Shown: positions 45,215-54,550 of the stretch, piece after piece
How the letters are laid out: each line of letters begins with the position of its first letter
Numbering within the stretch: position 1 is the first letter of the stretch
Assembly (NCBI RefSeq): GCF_030732095.1
Contig: NZ_JAVAMQ010000002.1
Location: 186,001-250,000, forward strand
Reading direction: 5' to 3'
Length of the DNA: 64,000 bases
DNA from: Paracoccus spongiarum
GTDB taxonomy: Bacteria; Pseudomonadota; Alphaproteobacteria; Rhodobacterales; Rhodobacteraceae
Notes under the pieces: model-generated
Told to the model about the DNA's origin: nothing
The model's database searches: none
Seen by the model: the letters and a program-made list of their open reading frames with translations, nothing else
Translations under genes and position numbers: made by a program

Positions 45215-46085
45215 CCGGCGCGGTGCCGGACGCATAGCGCATGAAGGCGAAGGCGTGGCCGTCGGGCGCCCATGAGGGCACGTTCAGGCTGCCCTGCCCG
45301 CCCAGCAGATCGACGATCCGCCGCCGCCCCGACCCGTCGGGCGCCATCAGCCACAGCGACACGTCCAGATCGCGCGGATGGCCCGCCGTGCCGGGCGGAT
45401 AGGCCAGGTAGACGACATGCCGTCCGCAGGGCGAGGGATGGGGAAACCAGTTCACGTTGTCGTCACGAAAGACCGGCGCCGCCCCCTGCCCGTCACGGCC
45501 GACGCGCCAGATCTGCGCATGGCCGGTGGCGTCGGAATTGAACCAGACGACCTGCCCGCAGGCCGAGAAATCCGGCCCGTCATGATGCGCAGACCCCTGC
45601 GGCGTCAGCACCCTTTCTATGCCGCTGTCCAGATCCATCACCGCGACCCGCACGACCCGATCGCCGCCGCGCACGCAGGCATGGGCGATCCAGCGCCCCT
45701 CCGCGCCCAGATGCGCCCCGTGCCACCAGCTTGGGCGCGCCGCCAGAACCTCGCGCGGGCCGTCGGCCTCAAGCATGTAGATGCCCGAGCCATGCGCATT
45801 GTGGCAGGAAAACAGGATGCGCCCGTCGGGCAGGATGCCATGATCGTTGTTGCAGCGGTCCAGCCCGCCGATATCGATGGCCCGCAACCCGGCGGCATCA
45901 GCCCGCCACAGCCGCCCCTCGGCATTGACGAGGAACCAGCCCTCGGGATGCCAGTTCGGCGCCTCGATCAGCCGCGGCGAGCGCAGCACCACCCGGCAGC
46001 GCCCGGACGCGATGTCAAAGACCTCCAGCGAGGATCGCCAGCCGGCCGCGCCGGGCCGCGCATCGGATGGATCGTCGCGTGTCAT
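45198..46085 (-). CDS. TolB-like beta-propeller protein
   Basis: A 295-residue protein built of repeated blades of the WD40-like/PD40 type: PNWHPEGWFLVNAEGRLWRA, ILPDGRILFSCHNAHGSGIY, GPDFSACGQVVWFNSDATGH, PHPSPCGRHVVYLAYPPG and PSWAPDGHAFAFMRY. No signal peptide is seen, so it may be cytoplasmic. Similar propellers occur in TolB and in oligogalacturonate lyase relatives; an enzymatic role is possible but no active site can be named. The start at 46085 is the first ATG; the true N terminus could be slightly shorter. Confidence 0.7.
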   Translation of the reverse strand: MTRDDPSDARPGAAGWRSSLEVFDIASGRCRVVLRSPRLIEAPNWHPEGWFLVNAEGRLWRADAAGLRAIDIGGLDRCNNDHGILPDGRILFSCHNAHGSGIYMLEADGPREVLAARPSWWHGAHLGAEGRWIAHACVRGGDRVVRVAVMDLDSGIERVLTPQGSAHHDGPDFSACGQVVWFNSDATGHAQIWRVGRDGQGAAPVFRDDNVNWFPHPSPCGRHVVYLAYPPGTAGHPRDLDVSLWLMAPDGSGRRRIVDLLGGQGSLNVPSWAPDGHAFAFMRYASGTAPVSAAT

Positions 46086-46154
46086 CGCCTGCCTCGCCCC
46101 TGTCGCCCCACCCGCCCCTCACGGGCGGATGGCCCCGCCCCATCAAAGGCGAAC

Positions 46155-46181
46155 GGCCCCGCCCCGGCAAGGGGCGAGGCC
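46155..46181 (-). terminator. Hairpin after the ATP sulfurylase/APS kinase gene
   Basis: GGCCCCGCCCC (46155-46165) pairs with GGGGCGAGGCC (46171-46181), 10 of 11 positions, loop of five bases. It begins 27 bases after the minus-strand stop at 46208. Confidence 0.5.
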
Positions 46182-46207
46182 GCGCTTGTCGCGGATGCGG
46201 GCCGGCC

Positions 46208-47917
46208 TCAGTTCAGGCCGATCAGCCCCATGCCTTCCAGCGTCAGCAGCACCTGATGCGCGCAGGTATCGACATCCACATCCTGCGTGTCGACGCGCAG
46301 TTCGGGCTTCTGCGGATCCTCATAGGGGTCCGAGATGCCGGTGAATTCCTTGATCTTGCCTTCGCGCGCCAGCTTGTAGAGGCCCTTGCGGTCTCGACGC
46401 TCGCATTCCTCGATCGAGGTCGCGACATGCACCTCGACGAAGGCGCCGTATTGCTCGACCATCTCGCGGACGGCGCGGCGGGTCGCGGTGTAGGGCGCGA
46501 TGGGCGCACAGATCGCGATGCCGCCATTCTTGGTGATCTCGCTGGCGACATAGCCGATGCGCTTGATGTTGATGTCGCGGTGTTCCTTGCTGAAGCCCAG
46601 TTCGGACGACAGGTGCTTGCGGACCACGTCGCCATCCAGCAGCGTCACCGGCCGGCCGCCCATTTCCATCAGCTTGACCATCAGCGCGTTGGCGATGGTC
46701 GATTTGCCGCTGCCCGAGAGGCCGGTGAAGAACACGGTAAAGCCCTGACGCGCGCGGGGCGGCGAGGTGCGGCGCAGCTGCGTGACGACCTCGGGGAAGC
46801 TGAACCATTCGGGAATGTCCAGCCCCTCGCGCAGGCGGCGGCGCAATTCGGTGCCGCTGATGTCCAGCACGGTCGACCCCTCGGGAACCTCGTTCGCGGG
46901 GAAATAGCTTGCCTTTTCCTGCACATAGACCATGTGCTTGAAGTCCACCATCTCGACGCCGATCTCGTCCTCATGGGTCTTGAACAGCTCTTGCGCGTCA
47001 TAGGGACCGTAGAAGTCCTTGCCGGCGCTGTTCTTGCCTGGCCCGGCATGGTCGCGGCCCACGATGAAGTGCGTGGCGCCGTGGTTGCGGCGGATCAGCC
47101 CGTGCCAGACCACCTCGCGCGGGCCGGCCATGCGCATCGCCAGGTTCAGCAGCGACAGCGTGGTGGTGGCCGAGGGGTATTTGTCCAGCACCGCCTCGTA
47201 GCAGCGGACGCGGGTGAAATGGTCCACATCGCCCGGCTTGGTCATGCCGACGACCGGGTGGATCATCAGGTTGGCCTGCGCCTCGCGGGCGGCGCGGAAG
47301 GTCAGCTCCTGATGCGCGCGGTGCAGCGGGTTGCGGGTCTGGAAGACCACGACGCGCTGCCAGCCCAGCTTCTTGAACATGGCGCGCAGTTCGTTGGGCG
47401 TGTTGCGGCGGCCGCGGAAATCGTAATGCGTCGGCGCCTGCAGGCCCTTGACCGGGCCGCCCAGATAGACCGGGCCGGCGATGTTGTGCAGGTAGTTCAC
47501 CGCCGGATGCGCCAGATCGTTGGCGCCGAACACCTTCTCGGCCTCATGCGCCTTGTTGGGCACGTATTTGTCGGTGACCGACATGATCGCCAGGATCACG
47601 CCCTCGGGGTCGCGCAGCGCGATGTCGGTGCCGGGCTCCAGCCCTTCGGCGAATTTCTCGCTGACATCCAGCGTGATCGGCATCGGCCACAGCGCGCCCG
47701 AGGTCAGCCGCATGTCATTGACCACGCCGTTGTAGTCCGCCTCGGTCAGAAAGCCCTTCAGCGGGTTGAAGCCGCCATTCATCAGCAGTTCCAGATCGCA
47801 CATCTGGCGGGCGGTCAGGTCCCAGCTGGGCAGTTTGCCGGCCTCGTGCTTCAGCGCGGCGGCGGCCTCGTCAGAGACATAGAGTTCGGGGATCGGCGTC
47901 TGGTTCGGATGGGTCAT
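46208..47917 (-). CDS. Bifunctional ATP sulfurylase / APS kinase
   Basis: A 569-residue fusion. Residues 1-390 are a Sat-type ATP sulfurylase with its PUA-like N terminus; the catalytic motif QTRNPLHRAH is at 193-202 and GRDHAGPG at about 287. Residues 395-569 are an APS kinase with the P-loop GLSGSGKST at 399-407, DGDVVRKHL and RDRKGLYKLAREGKIKEFTG. Together they convert sulfate to APS and then PAPS in the cytoplasm. The ATG at 47917 gives the standard N terminus. No other cys gene is adjacent. Both active sites look complete. Confidence 0.94.
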   Translation of the reverse strand: MTHPNQTPIPELYVSDEAAAALKHEAGKLPSWDLTARQMCDLELLMNGGFNPLKGFLTEADYNGVVNDMRLTSGALWPMPITLDVSEKFAEGLEPGTDIALRDPEGVILAIMSVTDKYVPNKAHEAEKVFGANDLAHPAVNYLHNIAGPVYLGGPVKGLQAPTHYDFRGRRNTPNELRAMFKKLGWQRVVVFQTRNPLHRAHQELTFRAAREAQANLMIHPVVGMTKPGDVDHFTRVRCYEAVLDKYPSATTTLSLLNLAMRMAGPREVVWHGLIRRNHGATHFIVGRDHAGPGKNSAGKDFYGPYDAQELFKTHEDEIGVEMVDFKHMVYVQEKASYFPANEVPEGSTVLDISGTELRRRLREGLDIPEWFSFPEVVTQLRRTSPPRARQGFTVFFTGLSGSGKSTIANALMVKLMEMGGRPVTLLDGDVVRKHLSSELGFSKEHRDINIKRIGYVASEITKNGGIAICAPIAPYTATRRAVREMVEQYGAFVEVHVATSIEECERRDRKGLYKLAREGKIKEFTGISDPYEDPQKPELRVDTQDVDVDTCAHQVLLTLEGMGLIGLN

Positions 47918-48244
47918 GTCGGATGCTCGGATCGATTGAAGAGGGATTGGCGCCGCGGTCCCGCGATGCGGTGCGCGCCGTCGGCCCGCCCATAGACCCG
48001 CCCGTGCAGACATTCAACCTGTGGCTTGGCGGGCTGCCACGGATTTCGGCAGGGGCTTGCGCAAATGCCCGGCCGGCCACCGGAACAGTGTCGCGCGAGG
48101 CGGCGGGGTGACGGAACGATGATCGGGGGCCCGGCGCATCGGCGGGCGATCTGTCCCGCTCAAGGCCCCGGCGAGGACGATTTCAGACGTTTCGGCGTGG
48201 CGCGGCGAAAAAGCCACAGCCACGCCGTTCCGGGGTGACGGGCG
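47918..48244. other. 327 bp gap between the sulfurylase and cytochrome genes
   Basis: No convincing gene is seen. The part next to 47917 should hold the promoter of the sulfate-activation gene. A perfect 9 bp inverted repeat (CGGCGTGGC at 48193-48201, GCCACGCCG at 48219-48227) begins 18 bases after the cytochrome gene stop and may end that transcript. Confidence 0.5.
48193..48227 (-). terminator. Hairpin after the cytochrome c gene
   Basis: CGGCGTGGC and GCCACGCCG pair perfectly over 9 bp with a 17-base loop, 18 bases past the stop at 48245. There is no T tract, so this rests on position and stem strength. Confidence 0.4.
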
Positions 48245-48652
48245 CTATTCCTGCAACCCCTCGACATATTCCATCAGCGCGACCAGCCGCCACGGCGTCG
48301 GCGTCTCGACCCCGTCGCCGCTGTCATACAGCACCGTCCGCCCCTCCAGCACGTCGCCAAAGGAGGGCATGGCGGTTTCGCCGCGCCCCATCGAATAGCC
48401 GTAGATGTGGCTCATCACCCGGTTGCGGGGAAAGACACCGCCATTGTCGCGGGCGATGCGCGTGATGTCGGCGGGGCGCGGGTTCAGCCCCTCGGCCATC
48501 GGGCCGTCGCCCTTGCCGGCCGGGCCGTGGCAATCCACGCACAAGGCCCTGAAATCGCTGCGTCCGGTGGTGAGCTGGGTCCCGGGCGCGCAGGCCGCGA
48601 TCAGCCCAGCCATCGCCACGCCGCCCAGACCTGCCAGAACCACTGCCCTCAT
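48245..48652 (-). CDS. Monoheme cytochrome c lipoprotein
   Basis: A 135-residue exported cytochrome c. The N terminus is a lipoprotein signal (VVLAGLGGVAMAGLIAAC, cut before the cysteine), so the mature protein is membrane-anchored on the periplasmic side. The heme site is CVDCH, and AMPSFGDVL probably provides the methionine ligand. GKGDGPMAEGLNPRPADIT is common in small class I cytochromes. Its partner enzyme is not evident; it lies downstream of lolDC on the same strand, 49 bases from lolD, probably by chance. Confidence 0.85.
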   Translation of the reverse strand: MRAVVLAGLGGVAMAGLIAACAPGTQLTTGRSDFRALCVDCHGPAGKGDGPMAEGLNPRPADITRIARDNGGVFPRNRVMSHIYGYSMGRGETAMPSFGDVLEGRTVLYDSGDGVETPTPWRLVALMEYVEGLQE

Positions 48653-48701
48653 CGCTGCCTCCGTCGGTTGCGCTGGCCCGACTGTGCCCCGAGGGGCAGC
48701 C

Positions 48702-49376
48702 TCAGGCAACCGTTTCGTTCAGCCGGATCACCCGGTCCATCCGCGCGGCCAGCGCGTGGTTGTGCGTGGCGATCAGCGCCGACAGCCCGGTTTCGCGGAC
48801 CAGCGCCATCAGCACTTCGAACACCCGGTCCGAGGTCTCGGGGTCAAGGTTTCCCGTCGGCTCGTCGGCCAGCAGCAGCGCCGGCGCATTGGCCAGCGCC
48901 CGGCAGAAGGCCACTCGCTGCTGTTCGCCGCCCGACAATTCGGCGGGGCGGTGGCCGGCGCGGTGGGCCAGCCCGACCCGGCCCAGCAGGTCCTGCGCCC
49001 GTGCCGCCGCCGCCCGCGCCCCGACGCCGTTGGCCAGTTGTGGCAGCACGATGTTCTCGGCCGCGGTGAACTCCGGAAGCAGGTGGTGGAACTGGTAGAC
49101 AAAGCCCAGATCGCGCCGCCGCGCCTCGGTCCGGGCCTTGTCGGGAAGCCCGGTCATGTCGCGCCCTTTCAGCAGCACCCGCCCCCGGTCGGGGGTGTCC
49201 AGCAGCCCGGCAATATGCAGCAGCGTCGATTTGCCCGCCCCCGAGGGCGCCACCAGCGCCACCACCTCGCCCCGCGCCACGGCAAGGTCGAGGCCGTGCA
49301 GCACCGCGACCGGGGCCGGGCCGTCCTTGCCATAGGTCTTGCCGATTCCCTCGAGGTGCAGCACCGGATCACTCAT
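48702..49376 (-). CDS. lolD: Lipoprotein-releasing ABC transporter ATPase
   Basis: A 224-residue ABC ATPase: Walker [17 protein letters not shown]-loop [15 protein letters not shown], signature [15 protein letters not shown], Walker [13 protein letters not shown]. The [10 protein letters not shown] stretch is typical of LolD. It drives release of outer-membrane lipoproteins from the inner membrane. It overlaps the permease gene upstream by eight bases. Confidence 0.93.
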   Translation of the reverse strand: MSDPVLHLEGIGKTYGKDGPAPVAVLHGLDLAVARGEVVALVAPSGAGKSTLLHIAGLLDTPDRGRVLLKGRDMTGLPDKARTEARRRDLGFVYQFHHLLPEFTAAENIVLPQLANGVGARAAAARAQDLLGRVGLAHRAGHRPAELSGGEQQRVAFCRALANAPALLLADEPTGNLDPETSDRVFEVLMALVRETGLSALIATHNHALAARMDRVIRLNETVA

Positions 49377-50670
49377 AGCGCAGCGCCTCGACCGGGTTCA
49401 TCCGCGCGGCGCGGCGGGCGGGAAAGATCGTCACGATGAAGGACAGCGCCAGCGACAGCCCGACCGCGCGGGCGATGTCCCAGGCCCGCAACTCGGCCGG
49501 CAGGCGATAGATGCCGCGCACCTCGGGCTGCCAGGCGCCGCCGCCCGTCAGCGCGTTCAGCCCGGCCATGATGCTGTCGACGTTCAGCGCCAGCGCCACC
49601 CCCAGCACCACCCCCGCCAGCGTGCCGAGAACGCCGGTAAAGGCGCCGCACAGGAAGAACACCCGCAGCACCGCCCCCTCGGTCAGCCCCATCGTGCGCA
49701 GGATGCCGATGTCGCGGCCCTTGTTCTTGACCAGCATGATCAGCCCCGAGGTGATGTTCATCGAGGCGATCAGCACCAGCACCGACAGGATCACGAACAT
49801 CACGTCATCCTCCATGTCCAGCGCGCTGAGGAAGCTGCCCGAGGCGTCGCGCCAGTTCCAGACCTGCGCCCCCGGACCCGCCGCCTGCAACAGCGGCAGC
49901 GTCCAGTCGTCCACCCGCTCGGGGTCGCTGACAAAGACCTCGATCTCGTCGGCCACGCCCTCGCGGTTGAAATAGCTCTGCGCCTCGGCCATCGGCATGT
50001 AGATGCGGGTGCGGTCGATGTCATAGCGCCCGGCACTGAACACATAGACCACCTCATAGGCGGTGACGCGCGGCGTGGTGCCAAAGGCGGTGCGCGCGCC
50101 CTCGGGGGCGATCAGCCGCACCTTGTCGCCGACGCCGACCGCCAGTTCCCGCGCGATGCCCGAGCCGATGGCGATGCCACGGTCGAAATCCTGCAGCGAG
50201 CCCACCGAAGTCCGTGGATCGACGATACGCGACATTTTCTCTAACTCGTCAAGAGTTACGCCAAACACCTCGGCCACGTTCGAGCTGTCATTGGCGGTCG
50301 CCATGACCTGCCCGCGAATGACCGGCGCGGTGCGGGTGACGCCGGGGATCTGCGCCAGCGTGGCAGCCATCGCGTCGTAATCGGCGATCCGGCCGGGCAC
50401 CACATAGACATCGTCGGTGAATTCGTTCTCGACCCGCTGGGGTGCCATGTAGACGGTGCTGTGGGCGTTGGCGCCCAGGATCGTGTCCACGAACTCGGCC
50501 CGGAAGCCCGCCCGCACCGCCAGCGTGGCGATCAGCGCCATCACCCCCAGCGCGATGCCGACCAGGCTGATCCAGGTCATCACGCTGACCCCGCCCTCGG
50601 CGCGGCGGGCGCGCAGATAGCGCCAGGCGATCATGAACTCGTATCGGGAAAACGGCGCGGGGCTGGGCAT
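49369..50670 (-). CDS. Lipoprotein-releasing ABC transporter permease (LolC/LolE)
   Basis: A 433-residue LolC/E-type permease with one membrane segment at about residues 25-50, a large periplasmic domain, and three segments at the C terminus. The opening [20 protein letters not shown] and [17 protein letters not shown] are characteristic, as is the late [20 protein letters not shown] and the ending [10 protein letters not shown]. Only one permease gene is next to lolD, as is usual in alphaproteobacteria, where one protein forms both halves. The ATG at 50670 gives the standard N terminus. Confidence 0.93.
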   Translation of the reverse strand: MPSPAPFSRYEFMIAWRYLRARRAEGGVSVMTWISLVGIALGVMALIATLAVRAGFRAEFVDTILGANAHSTVYMAPQRVENEFTDDVYVVPGRIADYDAMAATLAQIPGVTRTAPVIRGQVMATANDSSNVAEVFGVTLDELEKMSRIVDPRTSVGSLQDFDRGIAIGSGIARELAVGVGDKVRLIAPEGARTAFGTTPRVTAYEVVYVFSAGRYDIDRTRIYMPMAEAQSYFNREGVADEIEVFVSDPERVDDWTLPLLQAAGPGAQVWNWRDASGSFLSALDMEDDVMFVILSVLVLIASMNITSGLIMLVKNKGRDIGILRTMGLTEGAVLRVFFLCGAFTGVLGTLAGVVLGVALALNVDSIMAGLNALTGGGAWQPEVRGIYRLPAELRAWDIARAVGLSLALSFIVTIFPARRAARMNPVEALRYE

Positions 50671-50804
50671 CGGCGGACCTTGGCGGAAATCGCGCCGACC
50701 CTGACCGCGACAGGGCCGAAGATCAAGCCGACAATGCCGTGAAGCACCGCGCCGCGCACAGACGGATATTGCGGTGCGCGCGACGGGATGCCACAAGATG
50801 TGGC

Positions 50805-52181
50805 ATGGCCAAACCCGTCGCCGCCTTCACCTGCACCGCCTGCGGCGCCGCCCACAAGAAATGGGCCGGCCGGTGCGAGGCTTGCGGCGCCTGGAACACC
50901 ATCGTCGAAGAGGCGCCCCTGTCGCAGGGGCCGGGACGCGGCCTCGGCGCCGCCAAGGGGCGCGCGGTGGCGCTGTCGGGCCTGGCGACGGACGAACCGC
51001 CGCCGCCGCGCAACCGGTCCGGGCTGGCCGAACTGGACCGGGTGCTGGGGGGCGGGCTGGTGCCCGGCTCGGCCATCCTGGTCGGCGGCGATCCCGGCAT
51101 CGGCAAATCGACGCTGCTGTTGCAGGGTGCGGCGGCGTTTTCGCGCACCGGGGTGGACGCGATCTATTTCAGCGGCGAAGAGGCCAGCGCGCAGGTCAGG
51201 ATGCGGGCGCTGCGGCTGGGGCTGGCCGATGCGCCGGTGCGGCTGGGGGCCGAGACGAACCTGCGCAACATCCTGACCACGCTGGATGCCGAGCGTCCGC
51301 AGCTGGCGGTGATCGATTCGATCCAGACGCTGTGGTCCGACACCGTCGAGGCCGCGCCCGGCAGCGTCGCGCAGGTCCGCGCCGCCGCGCATGAGCTGGT
51401 GACCTTCGCCAAGCGGCGCGGCGTGGCGGTGGTGCTGGTCGGCCATGTCACCAAGGAAGGCCAGATCGCCGGCCCGCGCGTGGTCGAGCACATGGTCGAT
51501 ACGGTCCTGTATTTCGAGGGCGAGCGCGGCCACCAGTTCCGCATCCTGCGCAGCGTCAAGAACCGCTTCGGCCCCGCCGACGAGATCGGCGTGTTCGAGA
51601 TGACGGGCGCCGGGCTGGCCGAGGTCGCCAACCCCTCGGCGCTGTTCCTGTCGGAACGTGGCCAGCCGGTGCCGGGCAGCGCCGTCTTTGCCGGCATCGA
51701 GGGCACGCGGCCGGTGCTGACCGAGGTGCAGGCGCTGGTCGCCCCCTCGACGCTGGCCTCGCCCCGCCGCACCGTGGTCGGGCTGGACTCGGGCCGGGTC
51801 AGCACCATCCTCGCCGTGCTCGAGGCGCGCTGCGGGATCCCCTTCGCGGGTCTCGATGTGTTCCTGAACGTCGCCGGCGGGATGCGCGTCAACGAACCGG
51901 CGGCGGACCTGGCCATCGCAGGCGCGCTGCTGTCGGCCCGCGAGGACAGCGCCCTGCCGCCCGAAGCGGTGCTTTTCGGCGAGATCAGCCTGTCGGGCGC
52001 GCTGCGTCCGGTGTCCCAGACCGAAAACAGGTTGAAAGAGGCGCAGAAACTTGGTTTTTCACAGGCGATTTTACCCGACGGCCAAAAGCTCGAGGGCGTC
52101 GATGGCGAACGCGGCGGCATGGCATTCCGCCGCATCGGGGATCTGACGGGATTTGTGGGTGATGTCTTCGGCGCCGGCTGA
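50805..52181 (+). CDS. radA: DNA repair and recombination protein RadA (Sms)
   Basis: A 458-residue RadA. A four-cysteine zinc finger is at the N terminus (C10, C13, C24, C27), followed by the RecA-like ATPase with Walker A GGDPGIGKSTLLLQG at about 94, the RadA-specific KNRFGPADEIGVFEM, and a C-terminal Lon-protease-like domain (RVNEPAADLAIAGALLSARE). It acts as a helicase-like branch-migration factor in recombination. The ATG at 50805 places the zinc finger correctly. It is divergent from lolC and followed by cvpA, 41 bases on. Confidence 0.96.
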   Translation: MAKPVAAFTCTACGAAHKKWAGRCEACGAWNTIVEEAPLSQGPGRGLGAAKGRAVALSGLATDEPPPPRNRSGLAELDRVLGGGLVPGSAILVGGDPGIGKSTLLLQGAAAFSRTGVDAIYFSGEEASAQVRMRALRLGLADAPVRLGAETNLRNILTTLDAERPQLAVIDSIQTLWSDTVEAAPGSVAQVRAAAHELVTFAKRRGVAVVLVGHVTKEGQIAGPRVVEHMVDTVLYFEGERGHQFRILRSVKNRFGPADEIGVFEMTGAGLAEVANPSALFLSERGQPVPGSAVFAGIEGTRPVLTEVQALVAPSTLASPRRTVVGLDSGRVSTILAVLEARCGIPFAGLDVFLNVAGGMRVNEPAADLAIAGALLSAREDSALPPEAVLFGEISLSGALRPVSQTENRLKEAQKLGFSQAILPDGQKLEGVDGERGGMAFRRIGDLTGFVGDVFGAG

Positions 52182-52222
52182 ACCACCTGAAACGTAACAA
52201 TATCCGGCGCAGGGGCAGAGCA

Positions 52223-52831
52223 ATGGACGGTTTCACGATCATCGACGCGGTGGTGGCTGCGGTCATCATCCTTTCGGCGATACTGGCGTGGTCGCGGGGC
52301 TTCGTGCGCGAATCGCTGGCGATCCTGGGCTGGATCGCGGCGGCCATCCTGGCCTTCCTGTTCGCAGCCGCGGTGCGCCCGATGATCGCGCAGCTGCCGG
52401 TGCTGGACCGTTTTCTGGGCGACAGTTGCGAACTGGCCACGATCGCGGGCTTCGCGGTGGTCTTCGCGCTGGCGCTGGTGGTGTTCTCGATCATCACGCC
52501 GCTGTTTTCCTCGGTCGTGCAGCGTTCCGCGCTGGGCGGCGTCGATCAGGGCATGGGCTTCCTGTTCGGCGTGGCGCGCGGCATCCTGCTGGTTGCCATC
52601 GCCTTCATCGTCTATGACAGGGTGATGACCAGCCAGCAGGTCGCCATGGTCGAAAACTCGCGCTCGGCGCAGGTGTTCGAGCGGATGCGCGGCCAGATGG
52701 ACGAGCAGATCCCCGACGACGCGCCGGGTTGGATCGTCACGCGCTACGAGCAGATGGTCGGCGGCTGCACCGCCAAGGGGCCGGTGACGCCCGATGCCAC
52801 CCCCGGCGCGACGCCGCCCGCGTCGAACTGA
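52223..52831 (+). CDS. cvpA: CvpA family membrane protein
   Basis: A 202-residue inner-membrane protein with four membrane segments in the first 130 residues (TIIDAVVAAVIILSAILAWS, ESLAILGWIAAAILAFLFAA, TIAGFAVVFALALVVFSII, FLFGVARGILLVAIAFIVYD). WSRGFVRE is a family mark. The C-terminal tail is hydrophilic and ends in a proline/threonine-rich stretch. CvpA is classically linked to purF, which follows here; its role is in envelope homeostasis and is poorly defined. Confidence 0.9.
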   Translation: MDGFTIIDAVVAAVIILSAILAWSRGFVRESLAILGWIAAAILAFLFAAAVRPMIAQLPVLDRFLGDSCELATIAGFAVVFALALVVFSIITPLFSSVVQRSALGGVDQGMGFLFGVARGILLVAIAFIVYDRVMTSQQVAMVENSRSAQVFERMRGQMDEQIPDDAPGWIVTRYEQMVGGCTAKGPVTPDATPGATPPASN

Positions 52832-52891
52832 GCCGCAAGCGCCCCGGCGCCGCAGCGCAGCGAAAATGTGACGCGCCGGTGACGAAAAACG

Positions 52892-52912
52892 GCCCCCTCA
52901 TGTCGAGGGGGC
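52892..52912 (+). terminator. Terminator hairpin between cvpA and purF
   Basis: GCCCCCTC (52892-52899) and GAGGGGGC (52905-52912) form a perfect 8 bp stem with a five-base loop; GTGACTTT follows. It suggests purF is transcribed from its own promoter within the next 60 bases. Confidence 0.6.
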
Positions 52913-52976
52913 GTGACTTTGGGCGCGTGCGGCACTACATACCCCCCGACAGCCCAAAGCCATTCAGGATGCCGCG

Positions 52977-54467
52977 ATGCAACCATTCCTGGCCCATCCG
53001 TTCGATTCGGACCGCCTGCATGAAGAATGTGGCATCTTCGGGGCGATCGGCGTGGCCGACGCCTCGAGTTTCGTCGCGCTTGGCCTTCATGCGCTTCAGC
53101 ATCGCGGACAGGAGGCGGGCGGCATCGTCGCCCATGACCCCGAACAGGGCTTCAACAGCGCCCATCGCTTCGGCTATGTCCGCGACAACTTCACCAAGGC
53201 CGATGTCATGGCGACGCTGCCGGGGCCGCTGGCCATCGGCCATGTGCGCTATTCGACCGCCGGCTCGAAGGCCGCGACCGCGATCCGCGACGTGCAGCCC
53301 TTCTTCGGCGAGTTTCACATGGGCGGCTGCGCCATCGCCCATAACGGCAACATCACCAATGCGAGCGCCCTGCGCCGCGAACTGATCGAGCGCGGCTCGA
53401 TCTTCTCGTCGTCCTCGGACAGCGAATGCATCATCCACCTGATGGCCCGCTCGATCCAGCGCAACATCCCCGAACGCATGAAGGACGCGCTGCGCCGCGT
53501 CGAGGGCGCGTTCAGCGTGATCGCGATGACCAGGACCAAGCTGATCGGTGTGCGCGACCCGCTGGGCGTGCGGCCGCTGGTGCTGGGGCGGGTCGGGGAC
53601 GAAGGCTTCGTGCTGGCATCGGAAACCTGCGCGCTGGACATCATCGGCGCCGATTTCGTCCGCGAGGTCGAGCCGGGCGAGATGGTGGTGATCTCGCGCG
53701 GCAAGATCGAGACATCGCGCCCCTTCGGCCCCTCGACAGGCCGGTTCTGCATCTTCGAGCACGTCTATTTCTCGCGCCCCGATTCGATCATCGGCGGGCG
53801 CTCGGTCTACGAAACCCGCCGCCAGATCGGCGTGGAACTGGCCCGCGAGGCGCCGATCGAGGCCGACCTTGTCTGCCCGGTGCCCGACAGCGGCACCCCT
53901 GCCGCCATCGGCTATGCGCAGGAATCGGGGATACCTTATGGCATGGGCATCATCCGCAACCAGTACATGGGACGGACCTTCATCGAGCCGACCGACCAGA
54001 TCCGCAACATGGGCGTGCGGCTGAAGCTGAACGTAAACCGGGCGCTGATCCGCGGAAAGCGGGTCGTGCTGGTCGATGACAGCGTCGTGCGCGGCACCAC
54101 CAGTCGCAAGATCAAGGACATGATCATCGATGCCGGCGCGGCCGAGGTGCATTTCCGCATCGCCAGCCCGCCCACCGCCTGGCCCTGCTTTTACGGCGTG
54201 GACACGCCCGACCGCGAGAAGCTTCTGGCGGCGAACATGTCGACCGACGAGATGCGCGACTGGATCGGCGTGGACAGCCTGGCCTTCGTGTCGCTGGACG
54301 GGCTGTACCGGGCGGTCGGCGAGAGCGACGGGCGCAACGCCAAATGCCCGCAATACTGCGACGCCTGCTTCTCGGGCGATTATCCGGTCGCGCCATTCGA
54401 CCAGCTTGAACGCGGCTTCCGCATGAAGCCGGGATCCGAGACGGCGATGAACGAGGCCGCCGAGTAG
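52977..54467 (+). CDS. purF: Amidophosphoribosyltransferase
   Basis: A 496-residue PurF, which makes phosphoribosylamine from PRPP and glutamine, the first step of purine synthesis. The catalytic cysteine is C18 (HEECGIFGAIG) behind a 17-residue leader that is probably removed. The PRPP loop is VVLVDDSVVRGTTSRK. Cysteines in GRFCIFEHVYFSRP, AWPCFYGVD and QYCDACFSGDYPV match the four ligands of the oxygen-sensitive iron-sulfur cluster of the Bacillus-type enzyme. Feedback control by purine nucleotides is expected from the family. Confidence 0.96.
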   Translation: MQPFLAHPFDSDRLHEECGIFGAIGVADASSFVALGLHALQHRGQEAGGIVAHDPEQGFNSAHRFGYVRDNFTKADVMATLPGPLAIGHVRYSTAGSKAATAIRDVQPFFGEFHMGGCAIAHNGNITNASALRRELIERGSIFSSSSDSECIIHLMARSIQRNIPERMKDALRRVEGAFSVIAMTRTKLIGVRDPLGVRPLVLGRVGDEGFVLASETCALDIIGADFVREVEPGEMVVISRGKIETSRPFGPSTGRFCIFEHVYFSRPDSIIGGRSVYETRRQIGVELAREAPIEADLVCPVPDSGTPAAIGYAQESGIPYGMGIIRNQYMGRTFIEPTDQIRNMGVRLKLNVNRALIRGKRVVLVDDSVVRGTTSRKIKDMIIDAGAAEVHFRIASPPTAWPCFYGVDTPDREKLLAANMSTDEMRDWIGVDSLAFVSLDGLYRAVGESDGRNAKCPQYCDACFSGDYPVAPFDQLERGFRMKPGSETAMNEAAE

Positions 54468-54485
54468 GATTGCGTCCCGCGCCGG

Positions 54486-54504
54486 CCGGGGGCCAGCCCC
54501 CCGG
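54486..54504 (+). terminator. Hairpin after purF
   Basis: CCGGGGG (54486-54492) and CCCCCGG (54498-54504) pair around a five-base loop, 18 bases after the purF stop. It overlaps the start of a short intergenic repeat. Confidence 0.45.
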
Positions 54505-54535
54505 ACCCCCCCGGGATATTTCAGCCAAGGCAAAC
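54498..54535. repeat. Short intergenic repeat with GGGATATTT core, copy 2
   Basis: A C/G-rich start leads into CCCGGGATATTTCAGCCAAG and an A-rich end. It shares the GGGATATTTC core and layout with the copy at 31483-31518. Both lie just after a gene end and next to a hairpin. Confidence 0.5.
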
Positions 54536-54550
54536 GGCGGCGGGCAGGGT

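Noticed and set aside
47918-48244. Small open frames on the plus strand in this gap (for example 47923-48111).
   Set aside because: No ribosome site, no recognisable protein pattern, and position in the expected promoter region of the minus-strand gene.
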